A stretch of 64,000 nt of DNA. Source: JAPOXR01 sp964291445. GTDB lineage: Bacteria > Pseudomonadota > Alphaproteobacteria > Rhodobacterales > Rhodobacteraceae. The translations under genes were made by a program, and so were the position numbers. The notes beneath the pieces were generated by a model. It made no database searches. It was given only the letters and a program-made list of their open reading frames with translations, and had not been told where the DNA came from. Within the stretch, counting starts at the first letter, position 1, and each line of letters begins with the position of its first letter. Below are positions 18,398 through 29,571 of the stretch, piece after piece. Where the stretch lies: contig OZ219862.1 in assembly GCA_964291445.2 (NCBI GenBank), positions 1,054,001-1,118,000 on the forward strand, written 5' to 3'.

Positions 18398-19795
18398 TCA
18401 CTCCACGTCCAGGGTCTTGAACAGGCCGTCAATCCTGCTGGCCGGCCCGGCATCGACCGAGCCCGATTCCACGCTGGCGAGATATTCTTCCGGATTGTAG
18501 ACCGGTATGCCCAATCCGAGATGCTGGACGGTCATCAACCCCATGGTCGACAGCAGGCGATAGACGGCGATCTGGCGTTCGTGAATAGCCGCCACCCGAT
18601 CATTCCTGGCCGACAGGAGATCCTGTTCGGAATCCAGCACATCCAGGGTCGTGCGCAACCCAAGCTCGGCCTCGGCCTTGACCCCCTCGAAGGCCAGTTC
18701 GGCCGCTGCAACCTGCTGATCGTGGGATTCGATCGACGAGGCCGCAATCTCCAACCTTGTCCAGGCAATGGCCACCTGTTGCAACGCAACCTGTGCCGCC
18801 TGCTGCAATTCCGAGCGTGTCCTGTCCACATTGGCCCGTGCCTGCCTGACCACCGAAATGGCCTTGCCGCCGCCATAGAGCGGCATGGCTGCCGACAGCG
18901 ACACCGACAGGCGGTCGACGCCATTTGCCCAGTCGCCAACCTCGCGACTTCCTCTGACGGTGCCAGCCAGGGTCAGCCTCGGGTCATTCGCGGTCTTGGC
19001 TCGCTCCAGGGCCAGCTGTGCCGCCGCCACCAGGTGCTTGCCCTGGACGATCGACGGATGAATTCGCATGGCAATCGAGCGGGAATCCTCGAGCGTGGCC
19101 GGTATCTCCGGGCTCGGTGGCAGCCCCGCCAGTTCGCCCGGATAGGAGCCGGTCGCCAGCCGGTAGTTTTCGCGGGCGATTTCCAGTTCGCCCTGGCTCA
19201 GCAATGCCCGGTTCCTGGCAACCGCCAGCCGCGCCTCGACCAGGCTGACATCGGTGCGGGTGATCTCGCCCAGTTCGAACCGTCCTTCGGCGGCCTCCCT
19301 TTCGGTCTCCATGACGTTGAGGCCGCTCTCGGCCAGGCGCAGAAGTTCAGTCTGACGAACAACATCATGGTAGGCAATTGCCGCGTTCAGCAGCACTGCC
19401 TGCTCGACATCGAGCAGCGTCTGTCGCGTGGCCATGACGGTTTCCCGCGCCGCCTTGACCGCCATCTTCCTGTTGCCGCCATCGGTCAGCAGCAATTCGA
19501 CGGTAAGGCCCAGCGACCCGGCCACCGCACCATCGGTAATCCGCCGGATGCTCCGAGGCATCGGCGCCCTGGTGAGGCTCGACTCCACCGACGCGACCGC
19601 GGTCACCGTCGGCCGCAACGCCGCCAGCGCCGTGACGACGGATTCATCCTGCGTCTTCAGCAATGCCCGCGACGCTTCGAGAAGATTGCTGTTCTGATAG
19701 GCCGCAACAAAGGCGTCGGTCAGCGTTTCACCGGAAACCGGCCGACCAACTGCCAACGCCAGTGCGACTGCGCCAAGCAGGTACCTTGTAATCAT
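18398..19795 (-). CDS. tolC: TolC family outer-membrane efflux protein
   Basis: ATG 19795 follows CTTGGGGGAA and gives 465 residues. The N-terminus (ITRYLLGAVALALAVGRPVSG) is a signal peptide. The body has two internally related halves with LTDAFVAAYQNSNLL at the start and LGLRTTLDVLDSEQDLL in the second, as usual for TolC/OEP barrel-tunnel proteins. It should form the outer-membrane exit duct for type I secretion and RND efflux. The open frame extends upstream to 19951, but that part has no signal sequence. pcm lies immediately upstream. Confidence 0.9.
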   Translation of the reverse strand: MITRYLLGAVALALAVGRPVSGETLTDAFVAAYQNSNLLEASRALLKTQDESVVTALAALRPTVTAVASVESSLTRAPMPRSIRRITDGAVAGSLGLTVELLLTDGGNRKMAVKAARETVMATRQTLLDVEQAVLLNAAIAYHDVVRQTELLRLAESGLNVMETEREAAEGRFELGEITRTDVSLVEARLAVARNRALLSQGELEIARENYRLATGSYPGELAGLPPSPEIPATLEDSRSIAMRIHPSIVQGKHLVAAAQLALERAKTANDPRLTLAGTVRGSREVGDWANGVDRLSVSLSAAMPLYGGGKAISVVRQARANVDRTRSELQQAAQVALQQVAIAWTRLEIAASSIESHDQQVAAAELAFEGVKAEAELGLRTTLDVLDSEQDLLSARNDRVAAIHERQIAVYRLLSTMGLMTVQHLGLGIPVYNPEEYLASVESGSVDAGPASRIDGLFKTLDVE

Positions 19796-19842
19796 TTCCC
19801 CCAAGCCGGGCGATTCGTCGCCCGGCCCCACTAACTTCTCAC

Positions 19843-20496
19843 CTAGAAGACGAACCCACGTTCGGCCTCGAATCCGGGCAGGATCGGCGCATCGGCGTTG
19901 AACGCCGTCCTCCAGACCAACCGCTCTTTCTGCCGAATGCCGACACGGCATTCGCCCGGCTGCCGCAACGAAAAGATGCAGCCGATCTTTCCGCCTTCCT
20001 TGAGCTGGCCAATGATCGCTGCCGGAATGGTCTCGACCCCTCCCTGGATCGTGACGACATCATAGGGGCCGTGCCTCGGAGCCCCCTCGGTCAGCTTGCC
20101 GCAAACCGACACCGCGTTGTCCACCGACAAATTGGCAAAATTGGCCTTGGCCGCTTCCGACATCTCGGCGCTGTCCTCCAGCGCCACCACGCCTTCCGCC
20201 AAATGGGCAATCAGCGCCGCCGAGTAGCCCATACCGCTGCCGATATCGAGGACGAATTCATTGGGGCGAATGTCCAGTTCGTCAAGCATCTTGGCCAACA
20301 CACGCGACTCCAAGACCACCCGCCTTTTTGCGAGCCTGGCATGCATTTCGGCATATGCGGTCTGCCGGTCGGAGTCCGGTACGAAATCCTCGCGCGGAAT
20401 TTTCAGCATGGCGCTGATGATTGGATACTTGGTAACATCCGACGGACGGACCTGGCTGTCGACCATTGCGACTCTCTGTTGAGCAAAGTCAGTCAT
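19843..20496 (-). CDS. pcm: Protein-L-isoaspartate O-methyltransferase family protein
   Basis: ATG 20496 gives 217 residues starting MTDFAQQRVAMVDSQVRPSDV, the form usual in alphaproteobacteria. The SAM-binding motif is VLDIGSGMGYSAAL, with VVALEDS as motif II. PCM family proteins methylate abnormal isoaspartyl residues to start repair. In alphaproteobacteria this gene typically precedes tolC, as here (48-bp gap to the tolC start). The 25 upstream codons of open frame are not family-like. Confidence 0.85.
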   Translation of the reverse strand: MTDFAQQRVAMVDSQVRPSDVTKYPIISAMLKIPREDFVPDSDRQTAYAEMHARLAKRRVVLESRVLAKMLDELDIRPNEFVLDIGSGMGYSAALIAHLAEGVVALEDSAEMSEAAKANFANLSVDNAVSVCGKLTEGAPRHGPYDVVTIQGGVETIPAAIIGQLKEGGKIGCIFSLRQPGECRVGIRQKERLVWRTAFNADAPILPGFEAERGFVF

Positions 20497-20614
20497 TCCG
20501 CTCTCTGCCGGATGGATCCGCCCCCGAAAGGGCAAGCTTGCCACAGGGAAAGCAGGTTGTGCAACTGCCACCGAATTCCTGGTTGAAGCTGCGGAGGCGC
20601 CACCGCGCCGTCAC

Positions 20615-21343
20615 TCAAAATGTAGCGGCTACCTGTCGAACAGCCTCTACCCGTTGCGAATTTGGCGGATGTGATCCGAGAAACCGGTTTCCGGGATCCG
20701 GCAGGCGATGGAAGAGTCCCACGCCAACAACCGAATCAAAGCCGGCCAGTTCGGTGATCATGGCACCAATGCGGTCAGCCTCGATCTCGTGTTCCTTCGA
20801 GTAGATCCGCCCCCCGACCATGCTCCCGAACCGGACTGCCGAATCGACCGTGTCCGATGCCCCACCCGCCGAGTCGCCGGCAATGGCCGCGGCAACGACG
20901 CCGGCCAGCACGCCGCCAACCATCGCCGATTGCTGCCGCTGCGGAATGTGCCGGCCAATGTGGTGTGCCGCCTCATGACCAATGACGAAGGCCATTTCAT
21001 CCTGGTTTGCGAATTCGGCTATCATGCGCTCGGTGAAGACGATCAACGGCCGGCCCGAGCGATCAACGGTATGGAAGGCGTTCATTGGTGCCGACGGGTC
21101 GGGGTGGACCAGCACCTGGTAGTTGCAATCCAGGCCCGGGCGCATCTCAACGCACATTTCCGTGGCAATGGGCGTGACCCGCGCCGCCACCGCGGCGATA
21201 TCGGATGCCTGCTGTTCGGATACCTGCCTGGGTTCGGGGCTGATCGGCCTGGATGCACCGACATCGTCGAAATCGCCGCATGCGGCCAAGGCCATCATCG
21301 CCGCCGCGGCGGCCGCCTTCGCTGTCCATGTAAGACCTGGCAC
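20615..21343 (-). CDS. M48 family metallopeptidase, lipoprotein
   Basis: The best start is GTG 21343, preceded by AGGGAG at 9 nt. It gives 242 residues with a lipoprotein signal (MMALAAC|GD). The zinc motif is HEAAHH, with the third ligand in EIEAD about 60 residues later. This fits BepA/LoiP-like periplasmic M48 proteases involved in outer-membrane protein quality control; the exact substrate is unknown. Long alanine runs in the signal region are natural for GC-rich DNA. It lies just upstream of pcm in the same direction. Confidence 0.82.
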   Translation of the reverse strand: MPGLTWTAKAAAAAAMMALAACGDFDDVGASRPISPEPRQVSEQQASDIAAVAARVTPIATEMCVEMRPGLDCNYQVLVHPDPSAPMNAFHTVDRSGRPLIVFTERMIAEFANQDEMAFVIGHEAAHHIGRHIPQRQQSAMVGGVLAGVVAAAIAGDSAGGASDTVDSAVRFGSMVGGRIYSKEHEIEADRIGAMITELAGFDSVVGVGLFHRLPDPGNRFLGSHPPNSQRVEAVRQVAATF

Positions 21344-21526
21344 TGGTTGATACTCCCTCGAAATCGCCCGCCATCCCGGGCCTGGCCCATCGACCCGACC
21401 CCGGGATGACGGTTTCAACAAATTCGCCGGCCGAATTCAAGGCCGGCCATCATGCGGAATGACGAAAGAAGGTTGCGGTTGGTCCATCCCTTGTCCCGGA
21501 GGTCGGCGATCACCCCGCCCGGCTGC

Positions 21527-23531
21527 TCAGCAATCGCCGAGCTGCAACTCCGGAAGGCCCCGGAACTGTTCCAGCGCCTCCGGGTTTGCCAGCGCCGCGG
21601 TGTTGCCAACCGGCCTGCCCTCGACGACATTCCTGACCGCCAGTTCCACGATCTTGCCCGATTTCGTTCGCGGGATGTCGTCAACGGCAATGATCTTTCC
21701 TGGAACATGCCGCGGCGATGCGCTGCTCCTGATGGCGCTCCGAATGATGTCTCGCAGATCATCATCCAAGCCGACCCCGGTCGACAGGCGCACGAAAAGG
21801 ACGATTTCGACATCCGCCCCCACCCGCCTGCCGATTACCAGCGCCTCGGCAACCTGCGCCAGACGCTCGACCGGACGATAGATCTCGGCCGTACCGATGC
21901 GGACGCCGCCAGGATTCAGCGTGGCATCCGACCGGCCGAAGAAAACGATTCCGCCCTCGGAGGTCAGCTCCGCCCAGTCACCATGATGCCAGACCCCGGG
22001 ATAGCGTTCGAAATATGTCCGGCCCACCATGATGCCAGACCCCGGGATAGCGTTCGAAATATGTCCGGTGATACCTGCTGTTGTCCGGATCATTGAAGAA
22101 ACCGGTTGGCATCGACGGATGCGCCGAGGCGCAGACCAGCTCCCCCGGCTCGCCGACCACATCGTCGCCATCCCGGTTGAAGATCCGGGTATCCATGCCG
22201 AATTGCCGTTTCTGGCACTGGCCCCGATATACCGGGCTGACCGGGGAGCCGCCGACAAAACAACCGATGATGTCGGTCCCGCCGGCAATCGACGACAGGC
22301 AGAGATCGCGTTTCCATTGTGCATAGATGTAGTCGAATGTCTCCGGCGAGAGCGGCGAGCCGGTCGTGAGAATGACCCGCAGAGCGCCCAGATCGGTGTC
22401 GGTGGCCGGCGACAGACCGGCCTGGGCGCATGCGTCGAAATACTTGGCCGAGGCGCCGAAATGCGTGACTTTCTCGGCTGCGACGATTCCTGCCAGCCGG
22501 TCATGCCCGGGATACAGCGGCGAGCCGTCATAGAGAACCAGCGTGGCTCCCGAAGCCATGGCGCTCATCATCCAGTTCCACATCATCCAGCCGCATGTGG
22601 TGAAAAACATCATCCGGTCACCATGCCTGATGTCGCATTGCAGCTGGTGTTCCTTCAGATGTTGCAGAATGGTGCCGCCGGCAGCATGCACGATGCATTT
22701 CGGCAACCCAGTAGTTCCCGATGAAAACAGGATGAAAGCCGGCTCGGAAAAACCCTGGCGCACGAAACGCACATCGCCGACATCGGCACTGCCGGCATAG
22801 CTGCCCAGTCCGATGACCGGCGACTCATCCGGCCCGGCATCCAGCCCGCCATAGGGCACCATGACCAGCCGTCGCACCGACGGCAACTCCTTCGCCACCC
22901 CGGCCGCCGTGTCGAGGGTGGCAATCCACCTGCCATTGTACCAGTAGCCATCGGTGCAGAACATGACCCTGGGGGCGATCTGGCCGAACCGGTCGACGAT
23001 TCCGGCCCGGCCAAAATCCGGCGAACACGAGGACCAGACTGCGCCCAGACCCGATACCGCCAGCATGACTGCCGCGGTCTCCGGGGTATTCGGCACCACG
23101 CCGACTACCCGATCCCCCGGACCGACACCGTCGGCCGTCAGCGCCGCCTGCACCCGCGCCACCAGCGCCAGGAGTTCCGGCCGCCGCAATTCGCGGCGAT
23201 GGCCATTCTCGCCGTGGAAGATCAGCGGAACCTGGTTGGACGGGGCACCGAGAAGGTTTTCCGCGTAATTCAGCCGGCCTTGTGGAAAGAACCTGGCATC
23301 GGCGATGGTGGCACCGGGGCTCAGCGCCGTATCGCCACGCTCACCGACGACACCGCAGTAATCCCAGACCTCGCTCCAGAAACCGCCGGGGTCCCTGATC
23401 GAGTATTCCCACAGCGCATCGTAATCGGGGTCATCAGCGCCGGCCCCGACCCCGGTCTTTCGCATGAAGCCAGCCAGCAGGGTTTGCCAGGCAGCCTGGC
23501 GAGTGGGCCTCCACAGTTCCGAGCCTGCCAT
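21527..23531 (-). pseudogene. Acetoacetate-CoA ligase disrupted by a 46-bp tandem duplication
   Basis: ATG 23531 follows GGGGAG at 4 nt. Residues from MAGSELWRPTRQ onward carry the ANL motifs FSSGTTGLPKCIVH (A3) and GGTDIIGCFVGG (acetoacetyl-CoA synthetase-specific region). The frame breaks at about 22020. The other frame then continues VWHHGDWAELTSEGG to the C-terminal catalytic lysine in PRTKSGKIVE and stops at 21527. The cause is a 46-bp insertion that duplicates 44 bp. Removing one copy restores one continuous protein of about 650 residues. The enzyme activates acetoacetate for use as acetyl units. Confidence 0.85.
21979..22068. repeat. 44-bp direct repeat, period 46 bp, inside the acetoacetate-CoA ligase gene
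   Basis: The sequence from CACCATGATGCCAGACC to AATATGTCCGG occurs at 21979-22022 and again at 22025-22068, separated by CC. The 46-bp period is not a multiple of three and causes the frameshift. The copies look identical, so the event is recent or an assembly artefact. Confidence 0.92.
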
Positions 23532-23653
23532 TATTCTCCCCTGCATCCGCCGGACCCGCAGACCGGCACCCGGGCAGTTTGGGCGAGCAGGCGCTGGCCA
23601 GCCGACGGGTTCAGCCCCGTCATCCCTGCCTTCGCATGACCAGGAGGCCGTGC

Positions 23654-24013
23654 CTAGTTGATCGCCAAATCGTCCATTGTCAGGCCGCGATCGAGCGCAG
23701 CCAGCATCCAGCGGGGCTTGTTCCCTCGGCCGGACCATGTCTCGGAGGCGTTGTCCGGGTTGCGGAATTTCGGCGGGATCTTCCGGCCGACCCTGGGATC
23801 CCTGGACTTGCTCGCCCGCTTCTTGCTTGCGACACCGGCGCCGACAAGGTCCTCCAGGCTGTAGCCGAATTTCTTGGCCACCTTGGACGCCTGCTCGCTT
23901 GCCTTGCGCTTCATCGCCTGGTCCGACCGGGCGTCGAGACTCTTTTGCACCTTCTTCAGCAACGCCTGGAGTTGGGCCCGACTCATCGCATTCAATTCAC
24001 TTTGTTTGATCAT
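23654..24013 (-). CDS. H-NS family nucleoid-associated protein
   Basis: The 119-residue protein has an N-terminal coiled-coil-like oligomerisation region (LNAMSRAQLQALLKKVQKSLD) and a basic linker rich in Lys/Arg. The C-terminal DNA-binding block PKFRNPDNASETWSGRGNKPRW is diagnostic of the H-NS domain; GRGNKPRW is the AT-hook-like minor-groove loop. H-NS proteins silence AT-rich and horizontally acquired DNA. The start lies in a distinctly AT-richer stretch. It follows the broken ligase gene on the same strand and lies near tRNA-Cys. Confidence 0.9.
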   Translation of the reverse strand: MIKQSELNAMSRAQLQALLKKVQKSLDARSDQAMKRKASEQASKVAKKFGYSLEDLVGAGVASKKRASKSRDPRVGRKIPPKFRNPDNASETWSGRGNKPRWMLAALDRGLTMDDLAIN

Positions 24014-24506
24014 GATATCATGTCCATTCCTGCTTTGAATTCTGGTTTAGTCTTCCATGCTTGCCGATTGCAACCGAAATAGTCCGGTATAATCCCGATA
24101 TAGTCATTTGCAATGATCAGGATCAGGCCGAATTCCGCATGAACTTGCCTCGACATTTCTTCAACCGGGAGGACATGCGGCGGCGGCACAGTGCACGGCA
24201 CGGGGTTGAGTGGCAGCAATCCGGAACATTCTCAGCAGCCTTCAGGACCGCTCAACTGGCTTGAATTCGAATGGGAACGGGCGTGGGCGGGTTTATCTAA
24301 ACCCGTTGCCCGATGCGAATCCAGCATGACGGAACTGCACGAAGGAACCGGCAATTGCCACCGGGCCGAACCGATTCGGCTCCGGATCTGTCCGGGGCCA
24401 GCCAATACAGGGACCTTCACCGTCGGCAGGGCACCGGCGGTGGGTGGTGACCCGGCTCCCCGTCCAACCCCGGGGGCCCGCCTGGATTTGCCGGGGGTGG
24501 CAGGTG

Positions 24507-24580
24507 TGGAGGCGAGTACCGGATTCGAACCGGTGTACACGGATTTGCAGTCCGCTGCGTAACCACTCCGCCAACTCGCC
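24507..24580 (-). tRNA. tRNA-Cys (GCA)
   Basis: The minus strand folds as a 74-nt cloverleaf. The acceptor stem is GGCGAGT/ACTCGCC with discriminator T and an encoded CCA. The anticodon loop CTGCAAA gives anticodon GCA, and the T arm is CCGGTTCGAATCCGG. No intron is present. It lies between the H-NS-type gene and the divergent helicase gene. Confidence 0.95.
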
Positions 24581-24737
24581 AATCACCGTCTCCTTACTCC
24601 CATCGCGCGCATGGCGCAATTCGTCCGTATCGAGGCGATTTCTGCCGCCGGGCCAGCGCGGGACCGGGGATTTTTCACAACCTTGCGAGACGGGTGCGTT
24701 GCCGGGACGGAAAGCGGTTTGTAATTTCATTTCCCGG

Positions 24738-27191
24738 ATGGAGAATGATGCCGAAACTGCCACCGGGAATTTGCGATTGACCTGCCTGCCGGAGAATTTT
24801 CGTGACTGGTTTGAAGCCCGCGGCTGGCAGTTGCGCCCGCACCAGGCACGGATGATCGAAATGGCGCGGGAGGAATCGCTGCTCCTGGTGGCACCGACCG
24901 GTGGTGGGAAGACGCTTGGCGGGTTTCTCCCGAGCCTGATCGAGCTGGCAGACGGGAGCTTCGAGGGGTTGCATACCCTCTATGTCTCACCGCTCAAGGC
25001 CCTGACTGCCGACATGAAGCGAAACCTGTCGGCGCCGGTCACCGAACTTGCGCTGCCGATCAGGATCGAAGACCGGAGCGGCGATACACCGCAACCCGTG
25101 CGCAGGCGCCAGCGGGTCGATCCGCCCGGAATATTGCTGACCACACCTGAGTCACTGGCGCTGATTCTGACCTACCCGGAAGCGCCGGCAATATTCGACC
25201 GCCTGCAGCGGCTGATTCTCGACGAGATCCATGCCCTGGCCGAGTCCCGGCGGGGCGATCAGCTGATGCTGTGCTGTTCACGGCTGCAGCGGTTTGCTCC
25301 CGGGCTGCGCCGGGTCGGATTGTCGGCAACCGTGCGAGACACCGACGAGATGGCGGGTTTCATGTCATTCCGGCCGGAACGCTGCACGGTGATCAGGGCC
25401 GAGGCCGGACCGGCTCCCGACATCAGGATGCTGATGTCGGCCGTCCCGCCACCCTGGAGCGGCGGCGGCGCCCGCCATGCCGCCGCCGATGTGCTGGATG
25501 AAATCCGCAAGGCGCAAACAACGCTGGTCTTCGTCAATACCCGCGCCCAGGCCGAGCTTTTTTTCCAGGCGCTGTGTAAGGATAACCGGGAGGGCCTGCC
25601 CATTGCCATCCACCATGGTTCACTCTCGCGCCAGGCCAGGGGCAGGGTGGAGAAGGCCATGCTAAAGGGGCAGTTGCGGGCCATTGTCTGCACAGGAACG
25701 CTGGATTTGGGAATTGACTGGGGCAATGTCGACCTGGTCATCCAGGTCGGCGCGCCGAAGAACATAAAGCGGCTGGTACAGCGAATCGGGCGGTCGAATC
25801 ATCGCTACGACGCGCCGTCGCGAGCCTTCGTCGTCCCGGCCAACCGGTTCGAGGTCATCGAATGCGTGGCGGCGCTGGACGCGGTCGCCGAGAATGATCT
25901 GGATGGCGACCCCAGGCCGGACGGTCCGCGGGATGTCCTGTGCCAGCACATCATGATCGTCGCCTGTTCCGGCGAATTCGACGAGGATGAACTCTTTGAC
26001 GAGGTGATTTCGGCCGGCCCCTACCGCAATCTGCGGCGGGACGAGTTTGCCGAATGCCTGGATTTCTGCGCCACTGGCGGTTACGCGCTGAAAGCCTATG
26101 ACCGCTGGCGCAGGCTGATGAAGGGCGAGAATGGCAGGTGGCGACTCCGGGATGCGCGGACGGCGCGGTCAATTCGTCTGAATGTCGGCACCATCATCGA
26201 TTCCGGGAAGCTGAAGGTTCGACTGGGACGGCGCCGGGGCGGGCGGTCACTCGGCGAGGTCGAGGAAAATTTTGCCACCTTCCTGGTCCCAGGCGACACC
26301 TTCCTGATCGGCGGCGAGACCGTCCGCTTCGAGGCCATCCGGGAGATGACGGTCGAGGTTAGCCGCGACCCGGCGCGAAGACCGAAAATCGCCGTGTTCT
26401 CGGGAACAAAATTTTCCTCCTCGACCTTGCTGTGCCGGCGGGTGATGGACATGCTTCAGTCTGGCGACTGGTCGAAGCTGCCGGACGATGTCGGCCGGTG
26501 GCTGCGGACCCAGCAGCGGATGTCGATGCTGCCAGCCCCGGACCGGCTGCTGGTCGAGGGCTTTCGGCACCAGGGCAATCACTACACCTGCCTGTACGGA
26601 TTTGCCGGGCGCAACGCCCTGCAGACGCTCGGCCTGGTGCTGACGCACCGCATGGAGAAGGACCGCCTCAACCCGCTCGGACTCGTCGCCAATGACTACG
26701 CGTTGCTGATCTGGGGGCTGGACCCGATCGAGGACCCGGCATCGCTGCTGGAAATGGGCGACTTGCGCCACAACATCGATTCATGGCTGGCCGACAACGC
26801 GGTCATGAAGCGCAATTTCCGCACGGTAGCGACCATTTCCGGCCTGGTCGAACGATCCTTTCCGGGGACGCGCAAGACCGGACGCCAGGTCACCTTCTCC
26901 ACAGACATCATCCATGACACCCTGCGCAAATACGACCCTGGCCACCTGCTGCTGCGTCTTGCCCGCCAGGAATCGCTGCAGGGCATGATGGACCTGTCCA
27001 GGATCGAGGAGATGATCGCCCGGGTGGGTGGCCGTATCGACCATGTCCGAACCGCCGGCATCACGCCACTTGCCGCCCCGCTGCTGCTCGAAGCCGGCAA
27101 GGTCCCGGTAAAGGGCAATGCCGACGAGATGCTGATTGCCGAGCTGGAACGGCAGGCGGCGCCGAAGGAGCCAGCGCTTGCGAGACCGTGA
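24738..27191 (+). CDS. Ligase-associated DEXH-box helicase, Lhr-like (TIGR04121 type)
   Basis: ATG 24738 gives 817 residues. Walker A is APTGGGKT, motif II DEIH (LILDEIHALAESRRG), motif III LSATV, and motif VI QRIGRSNHR. The long C-terminal part matches the Lhr-core extension (winged helix and beta-barrel). Proteins of this subgroup are 3'-5' ssDNA translocases that remodel nucleic acids in DNA repair. They are normally encoded with an ATP-dependent DNA ligase, an exonuclease and PdeM. Here only PdeM follows, beginning 49 bp after the stop. Confidence 0.88.
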   Translation: MENDAETATGNLRLTCLPENFRDWFEARGWQLRPHQARMIEMAREESLLLVAPTGGGKTLGGFLPSLIELADGSFEGLHTLYVSPLKALTADMKRNLSAPVTELALPIRIEDRSGDTPQPVRRRQRVDPPGILLTTPESLALILTYPEAPAIFDRLQRLILDEIHALAESRRGDQLMLCCSRLQRFAPGLRRVGLSATVRDTDEMAGFMSFRPERCTVIRAEAGPAPDIRMLMSAVPPPWSGGGARHAAADVLDEIRKAQTTLVFVNTRAQAELFFQALCKDNREGLPIAIHHGSLSRQARGRVEKAMLKGQLRAIVCTGTLDLGIDWGNVDLVIQVGAPKNIKRLVQRIGRSNHRYDAPSRAFVVPANRFEVIECVAALDAVAENDLDGDPRPDGPRDVLCQHIMIVACSGEFDEDELFDEVISAGPYRNLRRDEFAECLDFCATGGYALKAYDRWRRLMKGENGRWRLRDARTARSIRLNVGTIIDSGKLKVRLGRRRGGRSLGEVEENFATFLVPGDTFLIGGETVRFEAIREMTVEVSRDPARRPKIAVFSGTKFSSSTLLCRRVMDMLQSGDWSKLPDDVGRWLRTQQRMSMLPAPDRLLVEGFRHQGNHYTCLYGFAGRNALQTLGLVLTHRMEKDRLNPLGLVANDYALLIWGLDPIEDPASLLEMGDLRHNIDSWLADNAVMKRNFRTVATISGLVERSFPGTRKTGRQVTFSTDIIHDTLRKYDPGHLLLRLARQESLQGMMDLSRIEEMIARVGGRIDHVRTAGITPLAAPLLLEAGKVPVKGNADEMLIAELERQAAPKEPALARP

Positions 27192-27885
27192 CCCTGATCG
27201 CCGTCCTGGCAATATCGACTTCGGATTTGCCGGTCTTCGCATGCGGGCGTTCGGAACGGGTGCATTGTACATTCCGGCCGCGTCGGCACTGGTCGTCGCC
27301 GACCTGCATCTTGGAAAATCCGAACGCGCCGCCAGGCGGGGCAGGGTTCTGCTGCCGCCCTACGAAACCGCAGATACGCTGGCGCGGTTGTGGGCGGACA
27401 TCAACCACACCGCGGCCAGGAAGGTCATCTGCCTCGGCGACAGCTTCGACGACGATCACTCGGCCAACCATGTCGTCTCGTCATTTGGCGGCCGGCTTGC
27501 AGCCATCGGCAGTAATCGGCGCTGGATCTGGATCACCGGCAATCACGACCCGAACCCGGACACCGGATGGGGGGAGACCAGAAAGGAAATCCTGGTGGAG
27601 GGGATCCGGCTCCGGCACTGTGCCGGCGACCGGACACCCGAGCTTTCCGGACATTACCATCCGAAGGCAAGACTCAGCGCCAGGGGGCGGTCGCTCAGCC
27701 GACCCTGCTTCCTCGTCAACCGGGACCGGATCATCCTGCCTGCCTACGGAACATATACCGGCGGTCTCGACTGCCGCCAGCCACCGCTCGCCGACATCAT
27801 GGGCGACGATGCCAGCGCCATCCTGACCGGAGTGCAGCCGCGGATGCTCCCGGTCCAGTCACTGCGACCGGGCCGGACCAAGCGT

Positions 27886-28788
<903 letters not shown>

Positions 28789-28864
28789 CCCTGCTGCACC
28801 TCTTCAAGCGGCCAGGCGCCACCGGCAAGACTGCCCGGCAGGCCCGACACGATGTGATGGACAT

Positions 28865-29488
28865 TCAATCGGCCGGCGCCGGTTCCGGTCCGGCACCAAT
28901 CGGCCGGGACTCATCCGGCCAATGCGGCTGCACCGGCACGAACAGGCAGACCCGGTCACCGACCGAGACCGAACCTTCACGTTCGACCCAGGCCGTTACA
29001 CCGCGCCGGTTCCGCGCCGCTGCCTTGAATTTCCTGCCAAAGCCGGGTTTTTCCCGTTCGATCTCGCGGGCAGGAAGATTGCAGGGCAGGTTCTCCAAAT
29101 CGACCGTCACCGTCGCTCCACCCTGGAATTGCAGGCGCGATCCCGGTGGCACCAGCGTCAACCGGGGAATGCCGCTGATCACCAGGCTGGCGCCCAGGAG
29201 CCGGGGCTCGATCAGGTCGACCTCCATCCTGCAGGCAATCTCGTCGAGTTCCTCGGAGGAGACTATCGACAATTGCCGGGTATTGCGGATCTCGGTGCCC
29301 TGCTCATAGAGGTCCTCGACCCGCACGCAGGAAGGCCGGGTCAGCCCGCCATGCGATTCACCTGCAATCCCGGCAAATTCGAGCATGGCGGTATCAAGCG
29401 GCGACGATCGCAGCGATGATTCCCGGTCGGGAACGCGGCCGATCCATTCGACCCGTGCGGAATGGCCCGCATTGCGAAATGATGCCAT
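28865..29488 (-). CDS. MOSC domain-containing protein
   Basis: From ATG 29488 it has 207 residues. The motif GLTRPSCVRV with the earlier GESHGG region, and the later NLPCNLPAREIE with a conserved cysteine, fit the MOSC fold (C-terminal domain of molybdenum cofactor sulfurase and related YiiM/mARC-like proteins). It may handle sulfur or molybdenum cofactor; the substrate is unknown. It could have a functional link to the molybdenum hydroxylase at 15.9 kb, but no physical linkage supports it. Confidence 0.78.
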   Translation of the reverse strand: MASFRNAGHSARVEWIGRVPDRESSLRSSPLDTAMLEFAGIAGESHGGLTRPSCVRVEDLYEQGTEIRNTRQLSIVSSEELDEIACRMEVDLIEPRLLGASLVISGIPRLTLVPPGSRLQFQGGATVTVDLENLPCNLPAREIEREKPGFGRKFKAAARNRRGVTAWVEREGSVSVGDRVCLFVPVQPHWPDESRPIGAGPEPAPAD

Positions 29489-29571
29489 CATGAACCTCTT
29501 CGGACCCGTTGCGCACCGCCGCATAAAGCCCGCACCATGGCGATGCAACCGGAATGGCCGCCAGGTTCCGG

